Under the pieces are notes generated by a model. The model did no database searches. It saw nothing but the letters and a program-made list of their open reading frames with translations, and was not told where the DNA came from. Below are positions 44,727 through 52,402 of a stretch of DNA of 64,000 nucleotides, piece by piece. A program made the position numbers and the translations under genes. The stretch is taken from the NCBI RefSeq assembly GCF_042433895.1, contig NZ_JBHLUA010000021.1, positions 1-64,000 of the forward strand, in the 5' to 3' direction. Numbering within the stretch: position 1 is the first letter of the stretch; each line of letters starts with the position of its first letter. The DNA is from Mesonia maritima. Lineage in GTDB: Bacteria > Bacteroidota > Bacteroidia > Flavobacteriales > Flavobacteriaceae.

Positions 44727-46013
44727 TTAAAATGAGATCACGGCTTCAACCATTGCTCCATCAAATTTTCCTTCATTATAAATACTTGCAGCACCAAAAT
44801 CATTATAATTTTGAATTACATATTCTGCTTTCAAAAGAATATTTCTTGTCATAAACCACCCTGCTGCTAATTGGAATCTATCGATGGTCACATCTTCCCC
44901 TGAAATATCTTCCGCATCGACTAAGTTATATCGTCCGCCTACATAAACATTCTCATCAGCTCCGAATCTATAAATAAGCTCTCCTGCATATTGCATAGCG
45001 GTTCTATCATCACTTTCATAAGAAGCTTTACCTTTGGCCATCTCTACAGTTCCAAAGAATTCTAATCCACCATATTTTACAAATGGGTTAATCATTACTG
45101 CAGTGATGTTATTCATTAATTTCGGATCGTAACGACCAGCTCTAAAGTCATCTCCTTCACTTTCTAGCGCTTGCATTACACCATAATAACGTGAACCTGC
45201 TCTATCTGCACTATACAAATAAGAATGAGGAACATAGCCGGTATTGTATAAAGACCCGGTTAATCTTAAACGTAGATCATCATTTACTTGTTTGTCGTAC
45301 CCTAATTTTGCCAAGAATGAAGCACCTCCGGTTTTCCCTGTTTCATCTTCTTCTACAGATTGGTTCAATTTACCATTCGTAAAACCTACCATTCCTATAA
45401 ATCCATTTCTTCTATAGTAAACCTCTGCACCTACCTCGGTAGTGAAAGCGTCCATAATCAAGTTTCCAACAAATGGGTTATAAAGAGCTTGGGCATTATC
45501 AGATCTTCTAAAGTGTGCATCACCATAATTGTTTTCCATATGCCCAACTTTGATGGTAGTATATTGCATCAAACCTTCTAAAAAGCCTTCTTTGATAAAT
45601 TCTAATTTATCAATTTGCAAATACCCTCCTTTTACATAAGGTTCGTGGTGGTGACGAGAAGACAAGTAAGTACGTAAGTGCATTCTTACCCCATCGTAAA
45701 GAGCCACATCTAAATCCATATTAGCGGTAGCTAAGTTAAAGTTGCTACCGGCTTCCTTAATTTCATATCCTGGCAATCCGGCATTTTCGTTCTCGATTTC
45801 CTGATATTGCAGGGCAAAAGATCCTCCTACCCTAACATCTACACCGTTAAACGTGTTGGTTGTGTCCTTAGGAGATTCAAAAACATTTATCCCACGTTTA
45901 TCGGGATACCTAAAGTTATCTAAATTACGGTCAAAGTTAATTTGTTGAGCGTGTACTTGTGTAGCCATTAATGCTACCAATACGATTCCTAAAAATTTGG
46001 CTAGTGTTCTCAT
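44727..46013 (-). CDS. Outer-membrane porin-like beta-barrel protein
   Basis: This 428-residue protein has a signal peptide ending 'VHAQ' (about residue 22), then regular alternating strands with aromatic girdles ('FALQYQEIE', 'MHLRTYLSSRHHHEPYVKGGYLQID', 'YTTIKVGHMENNYGDAHFRR', 'FQLAAGWFMTRNILLKAEYVIQNY') and a C-terminal strand ending in Phe ('GAMVEAVISF'). It looks like a phosphate-selective-porin-like (OprO/P) barrel of Bacteroidota, but the substrate is unknown. It is encoded 24 bp downstream of a YceI protein in the same operon. Confidence 0.82.
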   Translation of the reverse strand: MRTLAKFLGIVLVALMATQVHAQQINFDRNLDNFRYPDKRGINVFESPKDTTNTFNGVDVRVGGSFALQYQEIENENAGLPGYEIKEAGSNFNLATANMDLDVALYDGVRMHLRTYLSSRHHHEPYVKGGYLQIDKLEFIKEGFLEGLMQYTTIKVGHMENNYGDAHFRRSDNAQALYNPFVGNLIMDAFTTEVGAEVYYRRNGFIGMVGFTNGKLNQSVEEDETGKTGGASFLAKLGYDKQVNDDLRLRLTGSLYNTGYVPHSYLYSADRAGSRYYGVMQALESEGDDFRAGRYDPKLMNNITAVMINPFVKYGGLEFFGTVEMAKGKASYESDDRTAMQYAGELIYRFGADENVYVGGRYNLVDAEDISGEDVTIDRFQLAAGWFMTRNILLKAEYVIQNYNDFGAASIYNEGKFDGAMVEAVISF

Positions 46014-46037
46014 TTTAATCTATTTTAAATTGTTTTT

Positions 46038-46586
46038 TTATTTACTTAGTTGAATGTTGTAATGAATAGCAACCTCATCTCCTGTTTTAATGGTACCAAA
46101 AACTGCAGTAGGCGGATCGATATTAAAATCTGTTAGCTTAAGTTCTTTTTCTCCTGAAAGAAAGATTTTACCATCTTCATAACTAATTTTCACTTTTGTA
46201 ACCACTTCTTTTTCTGTGCCAGCCATTTTCATTTTTCCTGAAAAGATTGCAGAATATTCGCTAATAATTTCTGCTGTACCTTGATAAGAAATAATAGGAA
46301 AATCTTCTTCTTTTAGAGCTTCGTATGTTTTTTTATTCATACTCGATTTTCCACTTTCTAGAGATTTAACTTTAAATTGAAAATTGAAATCTTCGATACT
46401 TGCCAACCGATTATTTTCTATTTTAGCATTTATACCTCCTTTAAAAGATTTTACAACACATTCCCAATCGTGCAAAGTTGAAGTTCCTGTAACGCTTAAT
46501 TTAGAATTTGAAACGTCCGCTTTATATTCTTGAGCTGAAACAGACTGAAGAAAAAAGCTGAGGATAATTAAAGTTAAAGTTCTCAT
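46038..46586 (-). CDS. YceI family protein
   Basis: This 182-residue secreted protein has a signal peptide ending 'VSAQ' (about 18) and the YceI signature from the first mature strand: 'SKLSVTGTSTLHDWECVVKS', 'FNFQFKVKSLESGKSSMN', 'DFPIISYQGTAEII' and 'KEKELKLTDFNIDPP'-like 'GEKELKLTDFNIDPPTAVFG'. YceI proteins form a lipocalin-like barrel that binds polyisoprenoids in the periplasm. This is the first gene of the YceI/porin/YceI-like operon, with a TAATTTTG -7 element and a palindromic site upstream. Confidence 0.93.
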   Translation of the reverse strand: MRTLTLIILSFFLQSVSAQEYKADVSNSKLSVTGTSTLHDWECVVKSFKGGINAKIENNRLASIEDFNFQFKVKSLESGKSSMNKKTYEALKEEDFPIISYQGTAEIISEYSAIFSGKMKMAGTEKEVVTKVKISYEDGKIFLSGEKELKLTDFNIDPPTAVFGTIKTGDEVAIHYNIQLSK

Positions 46587-46613
46587 CGGTAATTGTTTTT
46601 TTAAATTCTAGCA

Positions 46614-46621
46614 CAAAATTA
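46614..46621 (-). promoter_or_regulatory. -7 element of the YceI/porin operon promoter
   Basis: On the minus strand this reads TAATTTTG (TAnnTTTG), 27 bp before the YceI start at 46586, giving a start site near 46607. No TTTG is seen at -33, which fits an activator-dependent promoter. Confidence 0.55.
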
Positions 46622-46643
46622 CCTTCAAGTCTCTTTTTAAATT

Positions 46644-46659
46644 ATGATAAATATCATAT
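46644..46659. promoter_or_regulatory. Possible Crp/Fnr-type operator upstream of the YceI operon
   Basis: TATGATAAATATCATA is a perfect 6+4+6 palindrome with GAT-N4-ATC spacing, as in Fnr boxes (TTGAT-N4-ATCAA). Its centre lies about 44 bp upstream of the inferred start site, near the class II activator position. The regulator is not identified. Confidence 0.45.
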
Positions 46660-46696
46660 CGAAGAAAAAGATAGAAATGTGCATAACTTTTAAAAA

Positions 46697-46706
46697 GATA
46701 TTTATC
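46697..46706. promoter_or_regulatory. Second GAT-N4-ATC site in the yceI-thyA gap
   Basis: GATATTTATC is the exact reverse complement of the core of the site at 46646-46655 and has the same GAT-N4-ATC spacing. It lies 51 bp away from the first core (start to start), between the YceI operon and the thyA leader element. Confidence 0.35.
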
Positions 46707-46737
46707 TAATTAACAGGAATATTTTATAGTTTTATCT

Positions 46738-46830
46738 GCGTTAGGGATTGAGCGATTTGTTGAAGCTCTTTTGAGATTTCTGCATCAGCAGGAAGTGAAA
46801 AAAGCGACTCGCGAAAGCCCGCCCGAACGC
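46738..46830. repeat. REP-like structured repeat element directly upstream of thyA
   Basis: This 93-bp element is bounded by GCGTT (46738-46742) and AACGC (46826-46830), with GGG/CCC pairing just inside (46744-46746 with 46822-46824). Internal stems include GAGC/GCTC (46750-46753, 46765-46768) and CTGC/GCAG (46780-46783, 46788-46791). It is richer in G+C than its surroundings. I recall similar GCGTTAGGG...CCCG.ACGC elements scattered in flavobacterial genomes, but only one copy is in this window. It ends 14 bp before the thyA start. Confidence 0.6.
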
Positions 46831-46844
46831 ACAAAATAATATTC

Positions 46845-47669
46845 ATGAAGCAATACCACGATTTAATTAAGCACGTTTTAGAACACGGAAATGAAAAAGG
46901 AGACCGCACCGGAACGGGTACAAAAAGTGTGTTTGGCTACCAAATGCGATTTGATTTAAGTGAAGGATTTCCGTTAGTGACGACCAAAAAAATTCATTTA
47001 AAATCGATTATTCATGAATTATTATGGTTTTTAAAAGGTGAAACAAATATTGAATATTTAACGGAAAACGGCGTTAAAATTTGGAATGAATGGGCCGATA
47101 AGAACGGCGATTTAGGACCAATTTACGGGAAGCAATGGCGAAATTGGAACGGCGACGAAATTGATCAGATTAAAGAACTTATTGAAACGTTGAAGAAAAA
47201 TCCAAATAGCCGCCGAATGCTTGTTTCTGCTTGGAACCCGAGCGTTTTACCGGATACTTCAAAATCGTTTAGCGAAAATGTAGCGAATGGAAAAGCAGCT
47301 TTACCGCCGTGTCACGCATTTTTTCAGTTTTATGTTGCCGACGGAAAATTATCGTGTCAACTTTACCAACGAAGCGCCGATATTTTTTTAGGCGTTCCGT
47401 TTAATATTGCTTCCTATGCGCTTTTAACAATGATGATCGCACAGGTTTGTGGTTATGAAGCTGGTGATTTTGTGCATACTTTTGGAGATGCGCACATTTA
47501 CAGCAATCATTTAGAGCAAGTTGAATTGCAACTTTCACGCACACCGCGTGAATTGCCAACAATGAAAATTAACCCGGAAGTTAAAAATATTTTTGATTTC
47601 ACTTTTAATGATTTCACCTTAGAAAATTACAATCCGCATCCGCATATAAAAGGTGCTGTAGCGGTATAA
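46845..47669 (+). CDS. thyA: Thymidylate synthase
   Basis: ThyA makes dTMP from dUMP with methylene-tetrahydrofolate, giving dihydrofolate that FolA (51917) reduces. This 274-residue protein starts 'MKQYHDLIKHVLEHG' and carries 'DRTGTGTKSVFGYQMRFDL' with the phosphate-binding Arg, 'GPIYGKQWRNW', the catalytic cysteine in 'ALPPCHAFFQFYV' (Cys156), 'LYQRSADIFLGVPFNIASY' and 'GDAHIYSNHLEQ'. About 10 residues longer than E. coli ThyA. The start lies 14 bp after the structured repeat, so that element is probably in its leader or promoter. Confidence 0.98.
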   Translation: MKQYHDLIKHVLEHGNEKGDRTGTGTKSVFGYQMRFDLSEGFPLVTTKKIHLKSIIHELLWFLKGETNIEYLTENGVKIWNEWADKNGDLGPIYGKQWRNWNGDEIDQIKELIETLKKNPNSRRMLVSAWNPSVLPDTSKSFSENVANGKAALPPCHAFFQFYVADGKLSCQLYQRSADIFLGVPFNIASYALLTMMIAQVCGYEAGDFVHTFGDAHIYSNHLEQVELQLSRTPRELPTMKINPEVKNIFDFTFNDFTLENYNPHPHIKGAVAV

Positions 47670-47681
47670 AATTTAAAGCTT

Positions 47682-48086
47682 ATGAAAAGAATTGTCATTT
47701 TATTATTGGTTTGTTTTACTACAATTACAGGATTTTCTCAAGAGATAAAAGGCAATTCGGTAAGCGGAAAAGAAATTGCGCCAACTTGGCCGGGTTGTGA
47801 GAATAATGATGCAAAAGATGTTTGCTTTAAACAAATGTTAGCAAAACATATTCAGCAAAATTTTAAATACCCAGCAGATTATACTAAGGAAGATAAAGGC
47901 TCTAAAATTATTGTAGAGTTTATCATCAATAAGGAAGGAAAAGCGGAAATTAAAAATGTTTCTGAAGGAAGAAAATCGTTACAAGAAGCCGCTAAAAAAA
48001 CTATTCTAAACATTCCAGAAATGAAAGCGGGTTCACTTAACGGAAAACCAAAAGCAATTAGCTATAAAATTCCATTTACTTTTTAG
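47682..48086 (+). CDS. Secreted protein with TonB C-terminal-like domain
   Basis: This 134-residue protein has a signal peptide ending 'TGFSQ' (about 20). The mature part contains 'CENNDAKDVCFKQMLAKHI' (about 40-58) with two cysteines, then a TonB-C-like alpha/beta fold ('SKIIVEFIINKEGKAEIKNV' region, 'LQEAAKKTILNIPEMKAG', 'KPKAISYKIPFTF'). Short proteins of this type are common in Flavobacteria and lack the usual TonB membrane anchor and proline stretch, so energy transduction is doubtful. It follows thyA by 12 bp and is probably co-transcribed. Confidence 0.82.
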   Translation: MKRIVILLLVCFTTITGFSQEIKGNSVSGKEIAPTWPGCENNDAKDVCFKQMLAKHIQQNFKYPADYTKEDKGSKIIVEFIINKEGKAEIKNVSEGRKSLQEAAKKTILNIPEMKAGSLNGKPKAISYKIPFTF

Positions 48087-48138
48087 AAAATCCATTTCGC
48101 TTTAACAAAGCTTAAAGAAGTTCGTATTTAAAAAATCG

Positions 48139-48146
48139 TAACTTTG
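48139..48146 (+). promoter_or_regulatory. -7 element of the egtBD promoter
   Basis: TAACTTTG matches TAnnTTTG, 35 bp before the egtB start. A small AGAGC/GCTCT hairpin (48152-48156, 48170-48174) followed by TTTTTG lies between it and the ATG and might act as an attenuator, though the stem is short. Confidence 0.55.
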
Positions 48147-48181
48147 ATAGAGAGCGCTTCTAAGAAAAAGCTCTTTTTGTT

Positions 48182-49348
48182 ATGATTACAACAACTACAC
48201 ATTTGGAACTTTTTTCAGCGACCCGAAAAAAAACGGAAGAATTTTGCATGCCTTTGGCGACCGAAGATTACGTGGTTCAGCCTGTAGAATTTGTTTCACC
48301 TCCAAAATGGCATTTGGGTCATACTACTTGGTTTTTTGAAGAATTTGTACTGAAAAATAATAAGCCGAATTACAGTTTATTTGATGAGCAATTTGCTTAC
48401 GTTTTTAATAGCTATTACGAAAGTGTAGGCGAAAAGGTTATTCGCACAAACCGCGGAAATTTATCGCGCCCTACTGTTGAAAAAATTTATGCTTACAGAG
48501 AATATGTAACGCGAGAAATGGTAGATTTTCTAAAAAATAATACAATTTCTGACGAACTAAATGCGGTAATTGAAATTGGTATTCATCATGAAAAACAACA
48601 CCAAGAACTATTACTAACCGATATAAAATATATTTTAGGAAATAATCCGTTATTGCCAGCATATCACGAAAATTTTCAGGAAGATTTAATTGAAGATATT
48701 CCACAGAAATGGATTCATACCGAAGAAGGCGTTTATGAAATCGGCGCAGAAAAAGATGGAGAATTTCATTATGATAATGAATTTGGGCAACATAAAGTTT
48801 ACGCCAATGAGTTTTTCATTTCCAATAAATTAGTCACCAATCAAGAATATATCGATTTTATGGAAGCTGGCGGTTATGAAAATGTATTGCTTTGGCATGC
48901 CGAAGCTTGGGATTGGATTAACACTGAAAAAATTAAAGCACCACAATATTGGTATAAATTAAATAATGAATGGCATAGCTATAAACTAAATGGTTTTGAA
49001 AAAATAAACCCAAATGCAGCCTTAACTCATATTTCGTATTACGAAGCTTTCGCTTTTGCACAATGGAAAAATTTGCGTTTACCCACCGAATTTGAATGGG
49101 AAATCGCTCAAGAAAAATTCAACTGGGGCAAACGCTGGGAATGGACAGAAAGTGCCTATCTTCCCTACCCTAATTATAAAAAAGCTGAAGGCGCGTTGGG
49201 CGAATACAACGGCAAATTCATGGTAAATCAAAAAGTTTTACGAGGCGGATCTATTGCCACGGCAAACCATCATACCAAACCAACTTATAGAAATTTCTTT
49301 CATCCTAATTTGCGTTGGCAATTCAACGGAATTCGATTAGCAAAATAA
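48182..49348 (+). CDS. egtB: Ergothioneine biosynthesis sulfoxide synthase EgtB
   Basis: EgtB is a non-haem iron enzyme that joins trimethylhistidine (hercynine) to a thiol with oxygen. This 388-residue protein has an N-terminal DinB-like helical domain with the iron-ligand histidines in 'WHLGHTTWFFEEF' (His47) and 'HHEKQHQELLLTDIKY' (His136, His140), and a C-terminal formylglycine-generating-enzyme-like fold ('FFISNKLVTNQEYIDFMEAG', 'LRLPTEFEWEIAQ', 'WEWTESAYLPYPNY', 'VLRGGSIAT', 'FRNFFHP'-like 'YRNFFHPNLRWQFNGIRLA'). EgtD follows after 13 bp. No EgtA or EgtC is nearby, so it may use cysteine directly instead of gamma-glutamylcysteine; this is inference. Confidence 0.93.
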   Translation: MITTTTHLELFSATRKKTEEFCMPLATEDYVVQPVEFVSPPKWHLGHTTWFFEEFVLKNNKPNYSLFDEQFAYVFNSYYESVGEKVIRTNRGNLSRPTVEKIYAYREYVTREMVDFLKNNTISDELNAVIEIGIHHEKQHQELLLTDIKYILGNNPLLPAYHENFQEDLIEDIPQKWIHTEEGVYEIGAEKDGEFHYDNEFGQHKVYANEFFISNKLVTNQEYIDFMEAGGYENVLLWHAEAWDWINTEKIKAPQYWYKLNNEWHSYKLNGFEKINPNAALTHISYYEAFAFAQWKNLRLPTEFEWEIAQEKFNWGKRWEWTESAYLPYPNYKKAEGALGEYNGKFMVNQKVLRGGSIATANHHTKPTYRNFFHPNLRWQFNGIRLAK

Positions 49349-49361
49349 CCCGAAACGAAGA

Positions 49362-50327
49362 ATGAAAAACGAGCAACTCACTTACACCTCTGAATTCGCT
49401 TCAGAAGTACAAGAAGGTCTTACCTCTTTTCCAAAATTTTTATCCTCAAAGTTTATATACGATGAAAAAGGCGACGTGCTTTTTCAGAAAATTATGGACT
49501 TGCCGGAATATTATTTAACCAATTGCGAGTATTCTATTTTAGAAAAACATACCGATGCAATTGCAGATCAATTTAATAGCGAAAACGGATTCGATTTAAT
49601 TGAATTAGGCGCCGGAGATGGAAAAAAAACAAAAATCTTATTGCGTCATTTAGTGGCAAAAAAATACGATTTCAACTATTTGCCAATCGATATTAGCGGA
49701 CATATTTTAGAAAAATTAGAAGCAGCCCTAAAAGAAGAAATGCCGGATTTAAAGGTAAATATTCAGCAAGGAATGTATTTTAAAGTGCTCGGCAAATTAG
49801 CTGAATACAACACGCGAAAAAAAATTATAATCGTTCTCGGTTCAAATATTGGTAATTTAAATCACGAAGAAGCGATCGATTTTTTAAAAAATATTCAGTT
49901 GGCGATGTCTAAAGACGATATGCTCTTTATGGGATTCGATCAGAAAAAAGATCCGCAAATTATTTTAGACGCCTACAATGACAAAACCGGCGTGACTGCT
50001 GCATTCAATAAAAATATTTTACACCGAATAAATCAGGAATTAGGTGCAAATTTTAAACCCGATAATTTTAAACATTGGGAAACGTATAATCCGGAAACCG
50101 GAACGGCGAAAAGTTTCTTGGTAAGTTTAGAAGAACAAAAAGTAACAATACCTGAACTAAAATTAGAAGTCAATTTTAAAAAATGGGAAAGCATTCATAC
50201 CGAAATTTCTCAAAAATATGATGATGAAGTTGTAGAATGGTTAGCCGATAAAGCCGGATTAAAAGTGAAAGAATTTTTTAGCGACGATAAAAAATTCTAT
50301 AAGAATTACGTGTTTCAGAAAAAATAA
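49362..50327 (+). CDS. egtD: L-histidine N-alpha-methyltransferase EgtD
   Basis: EgtD trimethylates histidine to hercynine using three SAM, the first step of ergothioneine synthesis. This 321-residue protein has the N-terminal segment 'FPKFLSSKFIYDEKGDVLFQ', 'LPEYYLTNCEYSILEKH' for substrate binding, the SAM motif 'FDLIELGAGDGKKTKILLRH' (about 77-96), 'YLPIDISGHILEKL', 'IIVLGSNIGNLN' and 'LFMGFDQKKDP'. These match the EgtD/DUF2260 family well. It is the second gene of the egtBD operon and ends 3 bp from a convergent PLP-enzyme gene. Confidence 0.95.
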   Translation: MKNEQLTYTSEFASEVQEGLTSFPKFLSSKFIYDEKGDVLFQKIMDLPEYYLTNCEYSILEKHTDAIADQFNSENGFDLIELGAGDGKKTKILLRHLVAKKYDFNYLPIDISGHILEKLEAALKEEMPDLKVNIQQGMYFKVLGKLAEYNTRKKIIIVLGSNIGNLNHEEAIDFLKNIQLAMSKDDMLFMGFDQKKDPQIILDAYNDKTGVTAAFNKNILHRINQELGANFKPDNFKHWETYNPETGTAKSFLVSLEEQKVTIPELKLEVNFKKWESIHTEISQKYDDEVVEWLADKAGLKVKEFFSDDKKFYKNYVFQKK

Positions 50328-50330
50328 AAT

Positions 50331-51410
50331 TCAAAATCTTTTCAGAATATCGATGAGTTTTTCAAGATCTTCAGCAGTATTGTAGTAATGAAAACTTATA
50401 CGAATTCCTTCGCCACGTTGTGAACAAATAATATTATGATCTAATAAATGCTGAAAAAGTTTTTCGTCACCTTTTATATTAAAAATAGTTGAATGATTTT
50501 TTCGAGATTTCACCACATTGCTTAATAAATTAAGTTCTGCAAAAGCATTTTTTGCAAGCTCGCTTAGTTTTTTTAACTGTTCTTCAATAGTTGAAATCCC
50601 TAGAGATTCAATTAAATCGATAGCCGATAAAATAGAACCAATTGCTGAAGTGTCGAGATGTCCGGGTTCAAATTTGCCGATAAATGCGTTCTCTTCTTGT
50701 TTGTATTTTCCGATATTAGAACCAAAACCTTTTGTTTTCGGATAAATTTTGTTTGGTACATTTTCATGAAAAAGAAAAAAAGCGTGACCAAAACCTGCGT
50801 TCATCCATTTATAAGCGCTCGCTCCCAACACATCAATCCCTAAGTCTTTAAAATTTATTTTTTCAGTTCCGCAAAATTGTGTTCCGTCGGCAATTATAAT
50901 TAAAGCTGGAAAATCTTTTTTTAGCTGCTTAAGAAATGATTGTGACAATTTAATTCCGGAAATATATTGTACAATGCTAAAAGCAAAAACATCGGGTTTA
51001 TTTTCTTTAATCGCATTGTAAATATTTTCTTCTAGATTTTGGGATATTTCAGCATAACAAATAGGGAAATTTCGACTTTCGACCGCTAAATTTATTGACG
51101 GATAATCTTCTTTTATCAACAAAAATTTGGTTTCTTTTTCTAAACCTTCCAACAAAATATTAAAACCGAATGAAAAATTAGGAACTAGAGCAATTTTATT
51201 CGCTTCCGCGGAAAAAAATCCAGCCAGACGCTCTCTAACTTCTGCCATTAAATTCGATTTTTTATCACGAAACAAACTTCCTAAGGTCAATAATTCTAAG
51301 TTTTGATCTTGTAGATATTCAAACACTTTTTCAGAAAGTAATCCTGTAGCTGCCGTATTTAAATAGGTTGAATGTGAGGTTACCGGAAATTGTTTTCTTA
51401 AATTCTTCAT
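50331..51410 (-). CDS. Class V aminotransferase-fold PLP enzyme (possible EgtE-like C-S lyase)
   Basis: From ATG 51410 ('MKNLRKQFPVTSHSTYLNTA') this is 359 residues; the in-frame ATG at 51482 would overlap the divergent gene. It is a fold-type I PLP enzyme of the cysteine desulfurase/isopenicillin epimerase group: 'YLNTAATGLLSEKV', 'LVPNFSFGFNILLEGL', the PLP Asp in 'IIADGTQF' (Asp175) and the PLP lysine in 'GASAYKWMNAGFGHAF' (Lys201). No desulfurase catalytic-cysteine loop is obvious. It faces egtBD tail to tail with a 3-bp gap. The last ergothioneine step needs a PLP C-S lyase (EgtE), so that role is plausible but unproven. Confidence 0.82.
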   Translation of the reverse strand: MKNLRKQFPVTSHSTYLNTAATGLLSEKVFEYLQDQNLELLTLGSLFRDKKSNLMAEVRERLAGFFSAEANKIALVPNFSFGFNILLEGLEKETKFLLIKEDYPSINLAVESRNFPICYAEISQNLEENIYNAIKENKPDVFAFSIVQYISGIKLSQSFLKQLKKDFPALIIIADGTQFCGTEKINFKDLGIDVLGASAYKWMNAGFGHAFFLFHENVPNKIYPKTKGFGSNIGKYKQEENAFIGKFEPGHLDTSAIGSILSAIDLIESLGISTIEEQLKKLSELAKNAFAELNLLSNVVKSRKNHSTIFNIKGDEKLFQHLLDHNIICSQRGEGIRISFHYYNTAEDLEKLIDILKRF

Positions 51411-51466
51411 AAGCGGGTAAAATATTGATTCAAAAAAGTTAAATTTGGAAGAGATACTAAGGTACA

Positions 51467-51910
51467 ATGAATATGTTTTCAACTACAAAAAAATCAGGAA
51501 AAATCGATCCTGAACAACGCGAACTTATTGAAAACGCGCAACGAAGAATTCGGCAGAAAAAAAGATTAACCACACATTTTGTCGCTTTTTTAGCAGGTTC
51601 TATACTTTTTATTGTGTTGAATCTCGTCTTAAAATTCGGAGAAAATTTTAGACCCTTTAAAACCGATTGGTTTGTTTGGGCAATTTTACTTTGGTTCTTT
51701 TTCTTTTTAATTCACGCAATAAATGTATTGCTAGTCAATAAATTAATGGGTAAAGATTGGGAAGAAAAGCAATTGAATAGATTGGTGAAAATTCAACAGG
51801 AAAAAATTGAAAAACTTCAACAACAAGTTGAAAGAGAACATCCGCTTCCTAATAAAAATGAACCGACGAGAAAAATTGAACCAAAAGACGATAATTCTAC
51901 CAAATTTTAA
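51467..51910 (+). CDS. 2TM domain protein with C-terminal coiled coil
   Basis: This 147-residue protein has a charged N-terminal helix (about 11-34), two membrane segments (about 37-55 and 67-89) and a C-terminal coiled coil ('KQLNRLVKIQQEKIEKLQQ', about 99-125) with an acidic tail. It matches the 2TM domain family of Bacteroidota, seen alone or attached to histidine kinases and of unknown function. The start lies 56 bp from the divergent PLP gene's chosen start. It is 6 bp upstream of folA, so the two are co-transcribed. Confidence 0.85.
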   Translation: MNMFSTTKKSGKIDPEQRELIENAQRRIRQKKRLTTHFVAFLAGSILFIVLNLVLKFGENFRPFKTDWFVWAILLWFFFFLIHAINVLLVNKLMGKDWEEKQLNRLVKIQQEKIEKLQQQVEREHPLPNKNEPTRKIEPKDDNSTKF

Positions 51911-51916
51911 AAAGCC

Positions 51917-52402
51917 ATGCTTACCATAATTGCCGCTGCGGCAGAAAATAATGCGTTAGGAAAAGACAACGATTTGGTTTGGCATTTGCCCGACGATTTT
52001 AAACGTTTCAAAAAATTAACTACCGGTCATCATATTATTATGGGGCGAAAAACATTTGAATCTTTTCCAAAATTATTACCCAATAGAACCCACGTAATTA
52101 TTACACGAAAAAAAGATTATGCACCAGAAGGCTGCGTGGTTGTACATAATTTAGAAGATGCGATTAAAATTGCAAAAAATGACGAACAACCGTTTATAAT
52201 TGGCGGTGGAGAAATTTATAAACTCGCACTCGATTATGCTGAAAAAATTGAATTAACCCGCGTTCATGCAAATTTTGAAGCCGATACTTTTTTTCCTGAA
52301 ATCGATACCAAAAAATGGAATAAAACAGATGAAGTTTTTCATGAAAAAGATGAAAGACACAATTATTCATTTACCTATATAACCTATCTAAAAAATCAGT
52401 AA
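51917..52402 (+). CDS. folA: Dihydrofolate reductase
   Basis: FolA regenerates tetrahydrofolate with NADPH and is needed alongside ThyA. This 161-residue protein has 'MLTIIAAAAENNALGKDNDL', the substrate-site 'WHLPDDFKRFKKLT' with the catalytic Asp, 'HHIIMGRKTFESFPKLLPNR', 'IIGGGEIYKLALDYAEKIELT' and 'DTFFPEIDTKKWNK'. The length is standard. The stop TAA (52400-52402) is immediately followed by TT, so that the next gene appears to begin with ATT overlapping the stop (TAATT). Confidence 0.97.
   Translation: MLTIIAAAAENNALGKDNDLVWHLPDDFKRFKKLTTGHHIIMGRKTFESFPKLLPNRTHVIITRKKDYAPEGCVVVHNLEDAIKIAKNDEQPFIIGGGEIYKLALDYAEKIELTRVHANFEADTFFPEIDTKKWNKTDEVFHEKDERHNYSFTYITYLKNQ

Noticed and set aside
46724..46909. 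Minus-strand frame of 61 residues across the thyA leader
   Set aside because: It overlaps the structured repeat and the thyA start on the other strand. The composition is explained by the repeat element.
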